DNA from: an uncultured Opitutia bacterium
GTDB lineage: Bacteria > Verrucomicrobiota > Verrucomicrobiia > Opitutales > Opitutaceae
NCBI GenBank assembly: GCA_903825285.1
Contig: CAIJZY010000030.1
Coordinates: 1 to 63,696 of the forward strand
Direction: 5' to 3'
Length of the DNA stretch: 63,696 nt
The notes below the pieces were generated by a model. The model was not told the DNA's origin and did not search any database. It was given only the letters and a program-made list of their open reading frames with translations. The position numbers and the translations under genes were made by a program. Positions 50,809 to 60,600 of the stretch are shown here, one piece after another; within the stretch, counting starts at the first letter, position 1, and every line of letters begins with the position of its first letter.

Positions 50809-51371
50809 GGGCGGGCCTCCGGCTGGGGGGTGGGGACGGCGGCGGGGGCGGCAGCGCGGTCAAGTTCGGGGGAAAGGGCGGTGCGCAGCAGCCGCAGGGC
50901 GCGGGCGTGCTGCTTCTCGACCGTGCTGATGGCGATGCCGAGGCGGTGGCCGATCTCGCGGTGGGAGAGCAGCTCGACCTTGCGCAGCAGGAGGACGTTG
51001 CGGCAGCCCTCGGGCAGCTGGGCGATCGCCTGCTCGAGCTGCTGGAATTCCTGGCGGGCCATCACCTGCTGGACCACGCCCGGTTGGCCCGAGGCGGCGG
51101 TCTCGAAGTTGACCTCGCTGGCGGCGATGGGAGAAATCCGGCGGCGCTTGAGCCGGTTGAAGGCCAGGCGGCGGGCGGTGGTGTAGAGCAGGGCCTCGGG
51201 TTTCTGGGCGGTGTGGTCCTCGATCTTCGGGTAGACGCGGAGGTAGGCGTCGTGGGCGATGTCCTGGGCCTCGGCCGGGTCACCCAGCAGCCGCGTCAGG
51301 TAGCGCCGCAGCGGCTCGACCGTGGCGCGGTAGAGGCGGGGAAAGCCTGGGCGTGGAGGCAGGTCAGGCAT
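50805..51371 (-). CDS. ECF RNA polymerase sigma factor, FecI-like
   Basis: A 188-residue sigma-70 family factor. Region 2 covers LYRATVEPLRRYLTRLLGDP, then EAQDIAHDAYLRVY and YTTARRLAFNRLKRRR. Region 4 has QAIAQ-type helix turns: LPEGCRNVLLLRKVELLSHR, then EIGHRLGIAISTVEKQHARA. It has a proline/alanine-rich tail and no region 3, as expected for an ECF factor. It should direct transcription of its own operon and the receptor when FecR is triggered. The ATG at 51371 is preceded by 128 bases without a gene. Confidence 0.95.
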   Translation of the reverse strand: MPDLPPRPGFPRLYRATVEPLRRYLTRLLGDPAEAQDIAHDAYLRVYPKIEDHTAQKPEALLYTTARRLAFNRLKRRRISPIAASEVNFETAASGQPGVVQQVMARQEFQQLEQAIAQLPEGCRNVLLLRKVELLSHREIGHRLGIAISTVEKQHARALRLLRTALSPELDRAAAPAAVPTPQPEARP

Positions 51372-51421
51372 CGTGGGGCACGTGCCAGCAGGATCGGCCG
51401 ACCCGGGGAATCACGGATGGG

Positions 51422-51439
51422 ATCATGGCAGAATCATGG
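51422..51439. promoter_or_regulatory. Direct repeat in the sigma-factor upstream region
   Basis: ATCATGG occurs at 51422-51428 and 51433-51439, an 11-base period (about one helical turn), roughly 50-68 bases upstream of the sigma-factor ATG. A side-by-side repeat at this spacing is a typical operator layout. No clear -35/-10 pair was identified. Candidate regulatory site only. Confidence 0.3.
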
Positions 51440-51499
51440 TAATGACCTGGTCTCACGCACCTGTGCATGACAGCCGAGGGCGGTGAATCCACTATTCCC

Positions 51500-51531
51500 A
51501 AAAAGCGGGAATTGGCCATGAATTTCCCGCT
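51500..51531 (-). terminator. Intrinsic (Rho-independent) terminator
   Basis: On the minus strand the stem AGCGGGAA/TTCCCGCT (arms at 51524-51531 and 51504-51511, 12-base loop) is followed directly by TTTTT (51504-51500). It begins 15 bases after the stop of the methyltransferase gene at 51546, and so ends that transcript before the sigma-factor operon begins. This is the clearest terminator in the window. Confidence 0.85.
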
Positions 51532-51545
51532 GGCCGCCGCCGAGG

Positions 51546-52220
51546 CTACACCCGCTCGGCGATGATAAGGAACTGCTTGCCGAAGATCGGCCAGAGGAAC
51601 GGGAGCGCCAGGTAGAGGCGCAGGAAGACGAACGGGTACCGGGGCACGTTGACCATCGAGTAGGGCAGGAAACGGCTCACGGTCCGGGTCACGCGGTAGC
51701 CGTTGTTCTCCATCGCCTCGCCCAGCGACATCTCCGTCAGGCAGAGGAAGTGGTCCCAGAAATCCCAGTAGGCTCCCTGCACGAACTTGATGTTGGGCCC
51801 GAGGGCGATGAGCCGCCCGCCGGGCTTGAGGCAGCGGCGGGCCTCGAGGAGGGTGTGGCGCAGGGCCTTCTTGTCCGGCAGGTGCTCGAAGAAGTTGCTG
51901 GTGAAGACCACGTCCAGCGAAGCGTCGGGCAGCTGCCACCGGGACGAGCAGTCCTGCGCAAGGAATTTCACGCCGGGGGCCAGATGGGCCGGTGTTTGCG
52001 GGTTCAGGTCCATGCCGAACTTCTCGCGGCAGACGATGTGGTTGATGAACTCGCCATAGCCGCAGCCGAGGTCGAGGACGGCATCGGTCGGACGGACAAA
52101 CTGCTGGAAATAGGACGAGGCGAGGATCCGCCACACCTGCGTGCGGTAGTCGAGCATCGAGCTGAAGCGGAGCGCATAGATGCTCTGCAGCTCCGAGGGA
52201 TCCTTGATGCTTTGGCTCAT
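51546..52220 (-). CDS. SAM-dependent methyltransferase (Methyltransf_11/23-like)
   Basis: A 224-residue class I methyltransferase. Motif I is VLDLGCGYGEFINHI (about 48-62), then FGMDLNPQT with the acidic residue after strand 2, ASLDVVFTSNFFEHLPDK, and ARRCLKPGGRLIALGPNI. The C-terminus (FVFLRLYLALPFLWPIFGKQ) has a hydrophobic stretch that may lie on the membrane. Intrinsic terminators lie on both sides (52245-52276 and 51500-51531), so it is probably transcribed alone from the short upstream region. Relatives with NFFEHL are often found in lipopolysaccharide or glycan clusters. Confidence 0.9.
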   Translation of the reverse strand: MSQSIKDPSELQSIYALRFSSMLDYRTQVWRILASSYFQQFVRPTDAVLDLGCGYGEFINHIVCREKFGMDLNPQTPAHLAPGVKFLAQDCSSRWQLPDASLDVVFTSNFFEHLPDKKALRHTLLEARRCLKPGGRLIALGPNIKFVQGAYWDFWDHFLCLTEMSLGEAMENNGYRVTRTVSRFLPYSMVNVPRYPFVFLRLYLALPFLWPIFGKQFLIIAERV

Positions 52221-52244
52221 GACCGGGGACGCGAGCGAACGGGC

Positions 52245-52276
52245 AAAAACCGCTCAGGGCAAGCGCGGTTGAGCGG
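52245..52276 (-). terminator. Intrinsic (Rho-independent) terminator
   Basis: On the minus strand CCGCTCA (52276-52270) pairs with TGAGCGG (52256-52250) across a 13-base loop, then G is absent and TTTTT follows at 52249-52245. It lies 69 bases after the stop of the 949-residue membrane protein gene and just upstream of the methyltransferase start, so it ends the long minus-strand unit that begins beyond the window. Confidence 0.8.
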
Positions 52277-52344
52277 CGGGCGTGAGCTCAGCCGCCGGAG
52301 GTGTGCCCGGCGCTTTGCCCCGCTGGGAAAAGAAGGAGGCCAGC

Positions 52345-55194
52345 TCACCGCAGCTCAAATCCCGACACGTAAGTCCAGTCCCAGGAATCGTCCTGGTTGG
52401 GGCCGGGCGTGATCCGGAGCAGCAGGCGGCTGCCGGCGGGCTGCGGCGAAAGGGTGAACTGCATGGCCTGCTCGCCGCGGTCCGCGGGGTTGGTCAGCGG
52501 CCGGAGCCAGCGTTGGAACAGGGTTGCAACGGTGCCGTCGGGCCGCCGCGACTCCACGATGAACTCCGCGCCATCGGTGCGGCCGCCGAGGGTGTAGCTG
52601 CCGGGGAGCAGTCCACCGGTCAGCCGGACCTCGTGGGGGCCGGGCTTCAGCTCGAACTCGAGGGTGCTGGGGGCGCTGGCAAAGAAAACCTCGCGGTCGG
52701 GCCCCCGGGTGAGGCCGCAGCTCGCGGACTCGACCGCGACGGGCAGGGTTTTGAAACCGGGGAACTGGGCGGTCATGAAGGCGCCGCGGACAAAGCGCAC
52801 CTTCGCGAGGAACGCCCATCCCCAGGCGTTGCCCCCGTCGCCCACGGGATCGGTGTGGATGATGATCCGCGAGCCGGGTCGGAAGGCGGCGGGCAGTTGG
52901 ATGTGCAGCTGGTGGACGCCCCGGTCCGCCATCACGGTCCGCGGCTGCAGGACCCGGTGACCCAGCACCTGCAGCCCGGTCCCGGGCTGTTCCAGCTCGA
53001 TGGTGAAGGTAACCCCGTTGGTTCGTCCCTCGAGGTAGGCGCTATCGAGAATGCCGATCCGGACATCGAGTTCCCGCTCCGTGCCGCGCAGCTTGAAGCC
53101 GATCCGGCCGGGTGAGGGAAGATAGACCACGCGCTGGCGGTTGTAGAGAGGCGTCAACGCCTGGAAGGGCTCGATGAACTCCGGGTCCTCGAGGAAAACG
53201 GCCGTGGCGCTGAAGCGCGTGAACGGCTTGGCAACGGAGACGGGCGGACGGGGAACAGTGTAGAAGGAGATCGAAAGTTCGTCCGACTTGAAGCAGCCGG
53301 GCTCGGGCGTGTGCAGGCGCAGCTTTTCCACGTGTTTGCCGGGGGAGCCGGACAGCAGGTCGATGAGGTCGGGATTTTCCTCCAGCGTGGGATTCAGCAG
53401 CGAGGGGACGAGCGCGCTGCTGGCGATGATCCGCTGATTCCTGGTCCGAAGGAGGCCCGTTCCCTGCAGGTCCATGAAGATGAGCGGCGGCTTGTACGCC
53501 AACGCGAGGAGGTCGCCGCGCAGGTTGGACGGCAGGTTGAGCGAAAACAGCAGCATCTGGCCGGGCTCGACGGCGGGCACCACGATGTCCTCGTCGAACC
53601 GGACCTGGTGGGTGGAGAGCAGCTGCGGGGCCGGGACTTTCACCGGTCCCGGCATCGCCTCCAGGAGCATCGCCAGATCCTCGGTGAACACGGGCCGGTA
53701 GAGGTTCAGGATGGCCAGCAGGCTGGAGGAGTCGTCGATCGGGATGAAGCGGTCGTCGATCGACTGCAGCTTCATCAGCAGGAAGTCCGGCCGCCGGGCG
53801 GGATCGAGGAAATGCTCGTAGTTCAGGGCCTTGAAGTACGGGTTGTAGACGTGATAGGTGCCGCAGCACATCGGCGTGGGCTGGTAGTTCAGGCCGTTCA
53901 GCAGCAGCAGGCCGATCTCGTGGCCGAAGAAATCGATGGAGCGGCGGCCGACCGCGTGGCGGACCGCGGGCAGGTCCGCCGCGATGCGCTCCACCGCGAG
54001 GTCCGACTCGTATTGCGCCTGGTGCTGCGCGGCATGGACGACGGCGTCGAAATTCCGCACGAGTCGGGGTCCGACGCTCTGCAGCATCAGGCTGGGGCGG
54101 TTGGGCAGCAGTTCGCTGCTGCCGGCCAGGCTGAAGGCGGCGACCACGATGGGAAAGAGGACGCCGACGACCTTGGCGACGGGATTCCGCTGCTGGAACC
54201 CGATGATCCGTTCCAGCATGGGCACCGTGAACGCCGCGACCCAGGCAAAGTCCATGAAGATGTACATGTGCCCGTCGGAGCGGACGTAGCCATGCTTCCA
54301 GGAGACGTAGGTGAACCCGGCCAGCAGGAGGCAGCATGACACCATCGCAGGGCTCGCGCGGCGCCGCGCGGCCGTCCACGTCAGCATCGCCAGGAGGGAG
54401 AGGGCCATGGCGGACCCGATCTCTAGGAGCCGGGTCGGGGTCTCGAGGGCCATCGCCTCGTTGTAGCCCTGGGCGATGTAGCGGATGGCCTGGATGTACG
54501 CGGGCAGGTGGAGCGGATTCTGGCCGGCGAGGAGCCACCAGCCCAGCAGGCCCAGCAGGAAACTGCCCGCGATCCAGAAAGCCCGGAGCCAGGAGCGCGT
54601 CAGGAGCGCCATGACCGCCACGCACAGCAGCGCGCCAAAGGCCTCGGCGAGCTGGGTGCCCTTGACCAGGGACAGGAAAGATAGGAAGACCGCGGTCGCG
54701 ATGCTGGCGCGGAAAGACGCGGGCCGCTGATAACTGAGGATCAGATAAATCCCGCACAGCAGGATGCAGGAAGTGTAGAGGTTGTCGCCGATATCGAGGG
54801 CGATCACGCCCGTGGCGAGCCAGGCCCAGTGCCAGGGCGAAGTGCGCGGCGCGGCGCAGAGGAACCAGAGCACCAGCGCGGACAGGCCGAGGGTGAAGGC
54901 GAACTCCAGGAAGAACCGGATCCAGTACAGCTCGCCGCCGTAGTCGCTCCCGAACATCACGAAGCCATAGGGGCCGGCCGTCGTGTTCACCTGCGGGCCA
55001 AACTGGAAGTGATGGGCCGTGAAGTAGCCGTAAGTCGCGTGGATGGACGAATCCAGGTCCGGCTGCAGCACCCGGTTGACGGGCGTGAGGAAGTAGATGG
55101 CGAGGGTCACCCACAGGATCCCAAGCAACAGCTGACGCCCAACGCGCAGCCCGGGGGAGGGCTGGGGAGTGAGGTCGGGGTTGGGGATGGGCAT
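52345..55194 (-). CDS. GT-C-like membrane protein with two C-terminal DRG/DW modules
   Basis: A 949-residue protein with about twelve hydrophobic segments to about residue 400. The first loop has LQPDLDSSIHATYGYFTAHH, then FGPQVNTTAGPYGFVMFGSD, homologous to the ELDPSW and FTYGPLGF region of the next gene upstream, so the two are paralogues. A long soluble part follows. Two copies of the DRG/DW module end it: about 689-802 (LPSPGRIGFKL, GRTNGVTFTI, MADRGVHQL, NAWGWAF) and about 836-949 (ASAPSTLEFEL, GRTDGAEFIV, PADRGEQAM, SRLLLR, SWDWTYV). It probably is a periplasm-facing glycosyltransferase whose tail binds glycan. It starts 25 bases after the upstream paralogue's stop. Confidence 0.85.
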   Translation of the reverse strand: MPIPNPDLTPQPSPGLRVGRQLLLGILWVTLAIYFLTPVNRVLQPDLDSSIHATYGYFTAHHFQFGPQVNTTAGPYGFVMFGSDYGGELYWIRFFLEFAFTLGLSALVLWFLCAAPRTSPWHWAWLATGVIALDIGDNLYTSCILLCGIYLILSYQRPASFRASIATAVFLSFLSLVKGTQLAEAFGALLCVAVMALLTRSWLRAFWIAGSFLLGLLGWWLLAGQNPLHLPAYIQAIRYIAQGYNEAMALETPTRLLEIGSAMALSLLAMLTWTAARRRASPAMVSCCLLLAGFTYVSWKHGYVRSDGHMYIFMDFAWVAAFTVPMLERIIGFQQRNPVAKVVGVLFPIVVAAFSLAGSSELLPNRPSLMLQSVGPRLVRNFDAVVHAAQHQAQYESDLAVERIAADLPAVRHAVGRRSIDFFGHEIGLLLLNGLNYQPTPMCCGTYHVYNPYFKALNYEHFLDPARRPDFLLMKLQSIDDRFIPIDDSSSLLAILNLYRPVFTEDLAMLLEAMPGPVKVPAPQLLSTHQVRFDEDIVVPAVEPGQMLLFSLNLPSNLRGDLLALAYKPPLIFMDLQGTGLLRTRNQRIIASSALVPSLLNPTLEENPDLIDLLSGSPGKHVEKLRLHTPEPGCFKSDELSISFYTVPRPPVSVAKPFTRFSATAVFLEDPEFIEPFQALTPLYNRQRVVYLPSPGRIGFKLRGTERELDVRIGILDSAYLEGRTNGVTFTIELEQPGTGLQVLGHRVLQPRTVMADRGVHQLHIQLPAAFRPGSRIIIHTDPVGDGGNAWGWAFLAKVRFVRGAFMTAQFPGFKTLPVAVESASCGLTRGPDREVFFASAPSTLEFELKPGPHEVRLTGGLLPGSYTLGGRTDGAEFIVESRRPDGTVATLFQRWLRPLTNPADRGEQAMQFTLSPQPAGSRLLLRITPGPNQDDSWDWTYVSGFELR

Positions 55195-55218
55195 GCGGTT
55201 TAGGTATGCCAGCGCCGG

Positions 55219-57603
55219 TTAGTTCGAAAACACGACGTCCGTCCAGTAGGTCCAGTCAAAGGCGTTGGAATTGTGCACTCCGGCCGTGGTGCGCAGGAGC
55301 AGTCGGCCGTGGCCCGGCGGCAGCTTGATGTCAAAGCTCTGCTCGCCCCGGTCCGAGGGATCGGTGACCGGCTGCAGGAGGCGGTGGAACAGCGGGGAGA
55401 TTTTCCCGCCGGCGTCCACCCACTCGATGATAAACTCGGAGCCGTCCGTGGCGTTGCCGTCCTGGTAGGCATGGGCGATGAAGCCGAAATGGCCCTTCAC
55501 GCGGTGGAGCGACGGCACGACGTCGAACTCCATCGAGCTCGGGGCGTGGACGAACAGGACCTCCTTGCCGTCCTCCATGGTGATCTCGGCGGGGACGGCG
55601 CTGGTGGCGTTGAGGGGAAGGCGGTTGAAGACCCGGAACTTGATCTCCGGCGGCTTATCCACATGGCGCATCACGCGGGGGAACGGGGGCAGGCGGTAGA
55701 AGCGGACCTCGAGGTCGGGCGAGAAATATTTCCTCAGTTCGACGGGCATCTTGGCCACGAGCTTGGAGATGCGCGGCCCCGGCTCACCCTCCTGGTACTT
55801 CACCACGTTGTAGTTGCTGGTGAAGTGGGGATAGGTGAGGAAGCCGGCGCGGGCCCGCTCGCGGACCATGCGGTAGCTGGTCTCGCCGCCGGCGCCATCG
55901 GTGACCAGGAAGTGGATTTCCGGCGGCTTGTAGAAGAAGGTGCGCAGCTTGCCGAGAAACGACGGCTTCACCTCGAACTCGCACCACACCGGGGTCTCAC
56001 CCAGGTCCGGCACCACCACCGGCTCGTCGAACTTGACCTGCCGGCGGCTCAACAACGTCTTGGCGTCCAGCGCCGGGTCGGGGTCCTGCCGAACCCACAC
56101 CAGGAAGTCGCGCTCCTCCATGAGGAACTTGTAGTGGTGGTAGAGATAGCGGACCGCCAGGGCGTCCTCGATGGCGGGCAGGTGGAAGTCGATGGTGGCG
56201 CCGTTGATCTTCTGCAGGACGAAATCCGGGGCGCGCGGGGAGGCGTAGAAGTCGGCGTTCAGCTGCTCGAGGTGCTGGTTGTAGGCCGAGTAGCTCTGGA
56301 GGGTGGGCCGGGCGTGGTAGTTGAGCCCGTTGAAAATGGCGTAGGCCTGCTCGTTGCCGAGGATGTCCACGGAGCGCTCGCGGACCAGGGCCTTGACCCC
56401 GTTCAGGGCGTAGGTCTGGGACAGGTGGGCAAACTCCTCGCGGGCCTTGGCGGGATAGCTGGTGACCTGGCCCAGCATCTGGGTGTTCTCGACGATGCGG
56501 GAATTAAGCGCGAACAGCATCCAGATGATCGTGGGCGCGGAGGCCAGCCAGATGCCGACCAGGCTGAAGGCCGCGCAGGCGGCGAGGCAGGCGCGCTTCA
56601 GCCGGTGGTAGGCGGGCTCGTCCTGCAGGAGGAAAGGGTAGCCACTGACCAGGAACAGGCTGACGAAAAAGTGGGCGACTACATGCCCGTCGGCCCGGAC
56701 AAAACCGTGCTTCCAGTTGAGGAAGGAGGCGGCGGCGGCGATGAGCGTGAACGCCACCGCGCGGGGCCGGTCCTGGGAACCGAGGATCCTCAGCACATAA
56801 TAAAATGCGATCGTGGCGCCGGCGCCGAGGCCCATGCCCAGCAGGGTGCCGGACTCCTCGAGCCCCATGGCGTCGACGTAGCCGTTGCTCAGGCTCAGCG
56901 AATTGATGACGAAGGCGGGGAGATTGCCGAGCGATTGTCCCAGCGCGACCCAGCCGCCGAGGAATCCCAGGGCGAACGCGCCGGCGACGATCCCGGCGGT
57001 GCCGCGGTGGCGGCGCCAGAGGTGCAGGGCAACCACGCAGGCGACGGCAAAGCCGGCGAGGAGCAGGTTGGTGAACTTCACCAGTGACAGGATGCCCAGC
57101 CCGAAGGCGGTCAGGCCCGTGAGCCAGCGGTTGGCGGAGAACCGCTCCCGCAGCAGCGCCAGGCTGAACAGCATGATCATGATCATGTGGATCACGTCCA
57201 CGTAGCTGTTCCCGAAGGCGAAGAAATAGGCGTAGTAGATTCCCTTCCGCCAGCCGATGAAGTCTCGGCCAAGTCCCCAGATGGCCAGCGCGAAGATCAG
57301 GTTGGCGCCGATCTGCCAGGCGATCTGCGGCGTGTGCAGGACCCCGGAATTGGTCGGGGCGAGGACGAATCCGAGGGGCCCGTAAGTGAAGACCAGGTCC
57401 CGGCCGAACTGCCAGCCGTTGGCCAGCGCATACCCCAGGGTCATGCGCCAGGACGGGTCGAGCTCCGTGGTCGGCGGGAGCGGCAGCCGGATCAGGGAGA
57501 TCCACAGGACGATGACCAGGGCGGCGTTGCCGAGCCAGCACCTCAGCTTCGAGCCGAGGGGCGAGTCCGGCGGGAGGGTGACGGGGGATGCAGGTGTGGC
57601 CAT
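55219..57603 (-). CDS. GT-C-like membrane protein with C-terminal DRG/DW module
   Basis: A 794-residue paralogue of the 52345-55194 protein. The first membrane helix lies at about 22-40, then comes TTELDPSWRMTLGYALANGW and FGRDLVFTYGPLGFVLAPTN in the expected catalytic loop, then about ten more hydrophobic segments to about residue 390. The soluble part contains a repeated beta region and ends in one DRG/DW module from about 682: VHAPSSMEFDV, NATDGSEFIIEWVD, LFHRLLQPVTDPSDRGEQSF, GRLLLRTTAG and FDWTYW. It has one module where the downstream paralogue has two. It lies 24 bases downstream of the large glycosyltransferase gene, in the same operon. Confidence 0.85.
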   Translation of the reverse strand: MATPASPVTLPPDSPLGSKLRCWLGNAALVIVLWISLIRLPLPPTTELDPSWRMTLGYALANGWQFGRDLVFTYGPLGFVLAPTNSGVLHTPQIAWQIGANLIFALAIWGLGRDFIGWRKGIYYAYFFAFGNSYVDVIHMIMIMLFSLALLRERFSANRWLTGLTAFGLGILSLVKFTNLLLAGFAVACVVALHLWRRHRGTAGIVAGAFALGFLGGWVALGQSLGNLPAFVINSLSLSNGYVDAMGLEESGTLLGMGLGAGATIAFYYVLRILGSQDRPRAVAFTLIAAAASFLNWKHGFVRADGHVVAHFFVSLFLVSGYPFLLQDEPAYHRLKRACLAACAAFSLVGIWLASAPTIIWMLFALNSRIVENTQMLGQVTSYPAKAREEFAHLSQTYALNGVKALVRERSVDILGNEQAYAIFNGLNYHARPTLQSYSAYNQHLEQLNADFYASPRAPDFVLQKINGATIDFHLPAIEDALAVRYLYHHYKFLMEERDFLVWVRQDPDPALDAKTLLSRRQVKFDEPVVVPDLGETPVWCEFEVKPSFLGKLRTFFYKPPEIHFLVTDGAGGETSYRMVRERARAGFLTYPHFTSNYNVVKYQEGEPGPRISKLVAKMPVELRKYFSPDLEVRFYRLPPFPRVMRHVDKPPEIKFRVFNRLPLNATSAVPAEITMEDGKEVLFVHAPSSMEFDVVPSLHRVKGHFGFIAHAYQDGNATDGSEFIIEWVDAGGKISPLFHRLLQPVTDPSDRGEQSFDIKLPPGHGRLLLRTTAGVHNSNAFDWTYWTDVVFSN

Positions 57604-57627
57604 GAGGGAAAAACGCTGCGACCGCGG

Positions 57628-60600
57628 CTACCAGCTCGATACGATCCGGTCCGGCCGGCCGGAAAGCTTGCGGGTCTGCTGGCGCACCGGATTGCCGTCA
57701 AAATCGAGCAGTGCCTCGCGCACCATATCCGCGTGCTTGGGCAGCACGCGATCTATATCGTAGGCGCGCATCACCTTGGAATAGCCCATCGGGGCGGTGG
57801 AGGTGCCGTTCCGCTGCTTGTCGAGGCAGGTCTTCATGACCTTGGCGAACTTCACGGGGTTGCCGGGCTCGACCAGGTAGGCCTCGGCCTTGTCGGTGAC
57901 CATTTCGGGGATGCCATGCACGTCGGTACTGACAATCGGCGTGCCAAAAGCCATCGCCTCCAGCAGCACCCGGGGGAAGGATTCCTCGTAGCTCGTGCAG
58001 ACGAACATGTCGGACAGCGCGAAGAAGTCGTAGGCCTCGCGGGTCTCGGTGATGATGTCCACGTTGGCGATGCCCAGCATCTCCATGTCGCGCACCAGGG
58101 AGTCCTGGTACTCGCCGGGCCGGCCGCCGACGAACAGGAAGCGGTATTTCTCCCCGGCGGCGTAGTGCTTCATGAACGTGTCGATCGTGCGGATGAAGAT
58201 GTGCTGGCCCTTGCGCTCGCAGACCGTGCCGACGTTCGCGATGATGATCTCGTCGTCCGCGAAGCCGTGCTTCCGGCGCAGCGCCGCGCGGGACTGCTGC
58301 CGCTTGAACGCCTCGATGCGCGGGAGGTCGATCCACGACGAGACGAAGCGGTAGTTGTCGTAGTCGTTGAACTCCTCGAAGTAGGTCCGGCTGGACCGGC
58401 AGAGGAAGCACACGCGGGTGGCCTGGCGGAAGGCGGCGCGGGCCACGTGCTGCATGTGCGGGTGGAGCGCCTTCGAGAAGAACCGCTTGATCGAGGCGCT
58501 TTCGTGGATGTAGAGCAGCGACGGCTTGCCGGCGGCGGCGGCGAGATGCACGCCCCACCAGCAGGCCACGGTGTTGCACAGGACCACGTCCACGGCGGCG
58601 AGGTCCACCTTGCCCCGCATGACCTGGACCTGCTCGGCGAACTCCGCGTCGGTGCGCGCGCCGTGCAGCGGGTGCCGGTCAATCAGCGCGACCCTGATCC
58701 CCAGGGCCTCGTACGCGCCGCGCAGCGGGCCGTCCTCGGCCGCCAGCAAGTCCACCGTGAAGCCCTCATGCTTCACCATGAAGGCGGCGTACTCGAGCAG
58801 GAACAGCGGCGCACCCTCGTAGTTCAGGTTGTGCGTGACCAGCAGCAGGTGCAGCTTCCCGGCGCGGCCGGCGTGCTCGTAGCGGTAGGTGTCGAGCTTC
58901 AGGGTGCCGGGCTCGAGGTAGAGCTGGCGTGGGAAATGCGGATCCACGAACCGCGCGTAGCGCCGGACAAAGTTGATGTGCTCGCTCTCGTAGTAGGCCG
59001 TGCCGCGGGAGGCGCTGCCCCAGTGCCAGAGTTCCGCCTGCGGGGTGTAGATGATGCGGTGGCCCGCGGCCTGGAGGCGCAGGCAGTAGTCCACGTCGTT
59101 GTAGGTGACGCTGAACTCCGTCTCGTTGAAGCCGCCGAACTCGCGGTAGAGCGACGTGCGGGTCATGAGGCACGCACCCGTGACGGCGCTCACGTCGCGC
59201 GCCAGCTTGTGCAGGGGGTAGAAGTCGTCGGAGTCCGCGTGCAGCCCGGCCAGCGGCACGTCGGCCAGGCCGTGGTGGGGCCCGACGGTGATGCCGGCGT
59301 GGTTGAGGTGGTGGTTCGGGAACAGAAGTTTGGCCCCGACCACGCCGACGTTCGGCAGGGAGAACCAGCCCGCCATCGCCTCGATCCAGCCCGGGCGGAG
59401 CGCGTCCACGTCGTTGTTGAGGTGCAGCACCAGAGGCGTGTCGAGGTGGGGCAGGGCGGTGTTGACGAGCAGCGAGTAGTTGAACGGCTTCATCGGGTCC
59501 ACCGTGGGGCGGACGACGCGGCAGTTGAACTCGCGGCGGGTGGACAGCAGCCGCAGCAGGCGCGCCGTCTTCTCATCGCGGGAGAAGTCGTCGATGATCA
59601 GGAGCTTCACGTGGCGCCAGTCCACGGTGAGCAGCAGGGCCTCGAGGCAGCGTTCCAGCAGGTCGGAGCGGTCGCGCGTGGGGATGACGATGGTGACGGG
59701 GTTGGCCGCGAGGAAGCCGCTGTCCCAATAGAGCTGGTGGTGGAGGCTGCCGCGCTTCTGGGCGAACGCGGGCTGGAAGGCCCGGGCGGGCAGCTGGCGG
59801 CGGATGATGGCGGCCTCGAGCGCGTGGCGGGTCTGCTCGGTGAGCAGGCCCGGCTCCGGTGCCGGCGCCGGATCGGCATGGTAGCAGATCGCGTCCACGT
59901 GCCGGACCTGGCTGGGCCGGACGTTTTCCGCCAGCCGCAGCGCGAGGTCGTATCCGTGGGCGGGCACGTAGTCGGCCATGAACCCGCCGGCCCGCTGGAA
60001 AAAGAGCCCGCGCCGGATCACCAGGAGCTGGCCGGGCTGGTAGCCGGAGAGGACGAGGGCGGGGTTCCAGCCGCACTTGAACTGGGGCTCGGTGCGGGCG
60101 CCGGCCGCGTCCATGCGATCCTCGTCGGTGAAGACCAGCTCGACGTCGGGCGCGGCGTGGATCGCCTCAGCGACGCGCAGCAGCGCATCCGGCGGCAGCC
60201 GGCCACTGGACTCGGGGAAAAGCAGCCAGTCGTCCGTCAGGAGGTTGGCGGCCGTGTTGAGGGCGGCGGGACGATTGGCGTCGGGCGCGACGATCACCCG
60301 GACGCGCGCGTCGAGGGCAGCGAGGCGGGCGAGCTCCGAGGCGAGCGCGGGCGTCGCATCGGCCGCCTGCACCAGGGCGAGGTTCCACCGGCCGTAGAGC
60401 TGGGCGCGCAGCGAGGCGAGCAGGCGCTCGAGGTGGACGGGGTCCGTGGCGTGGGTGTCCACCACGAGCGCGAAGCTGGGGCCCGTTTCCGCGGTGAGCC
60501 GGGCCGCGGATTCCTGCAGCGCGTCGCGCAGGCGGGGCGCCAGGGAGTTGTGGGCCAGCCAACTCGCGTAGGGCGTTAGCTGCTGCCACCCGAACCAGGG

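Noticed and set aside
46411-51186. A 1591-codon open frame on the plus strand
   Set aside because: Antisense to the TonB receptor, FecR and sigma-factor genes, low complexity, no domains.
57187-60579. A 1130-codon open frame on the plus strand
   Set aside because: Antisense to the large GT2-GT2-GT4 gene; no recognisable protein motif.
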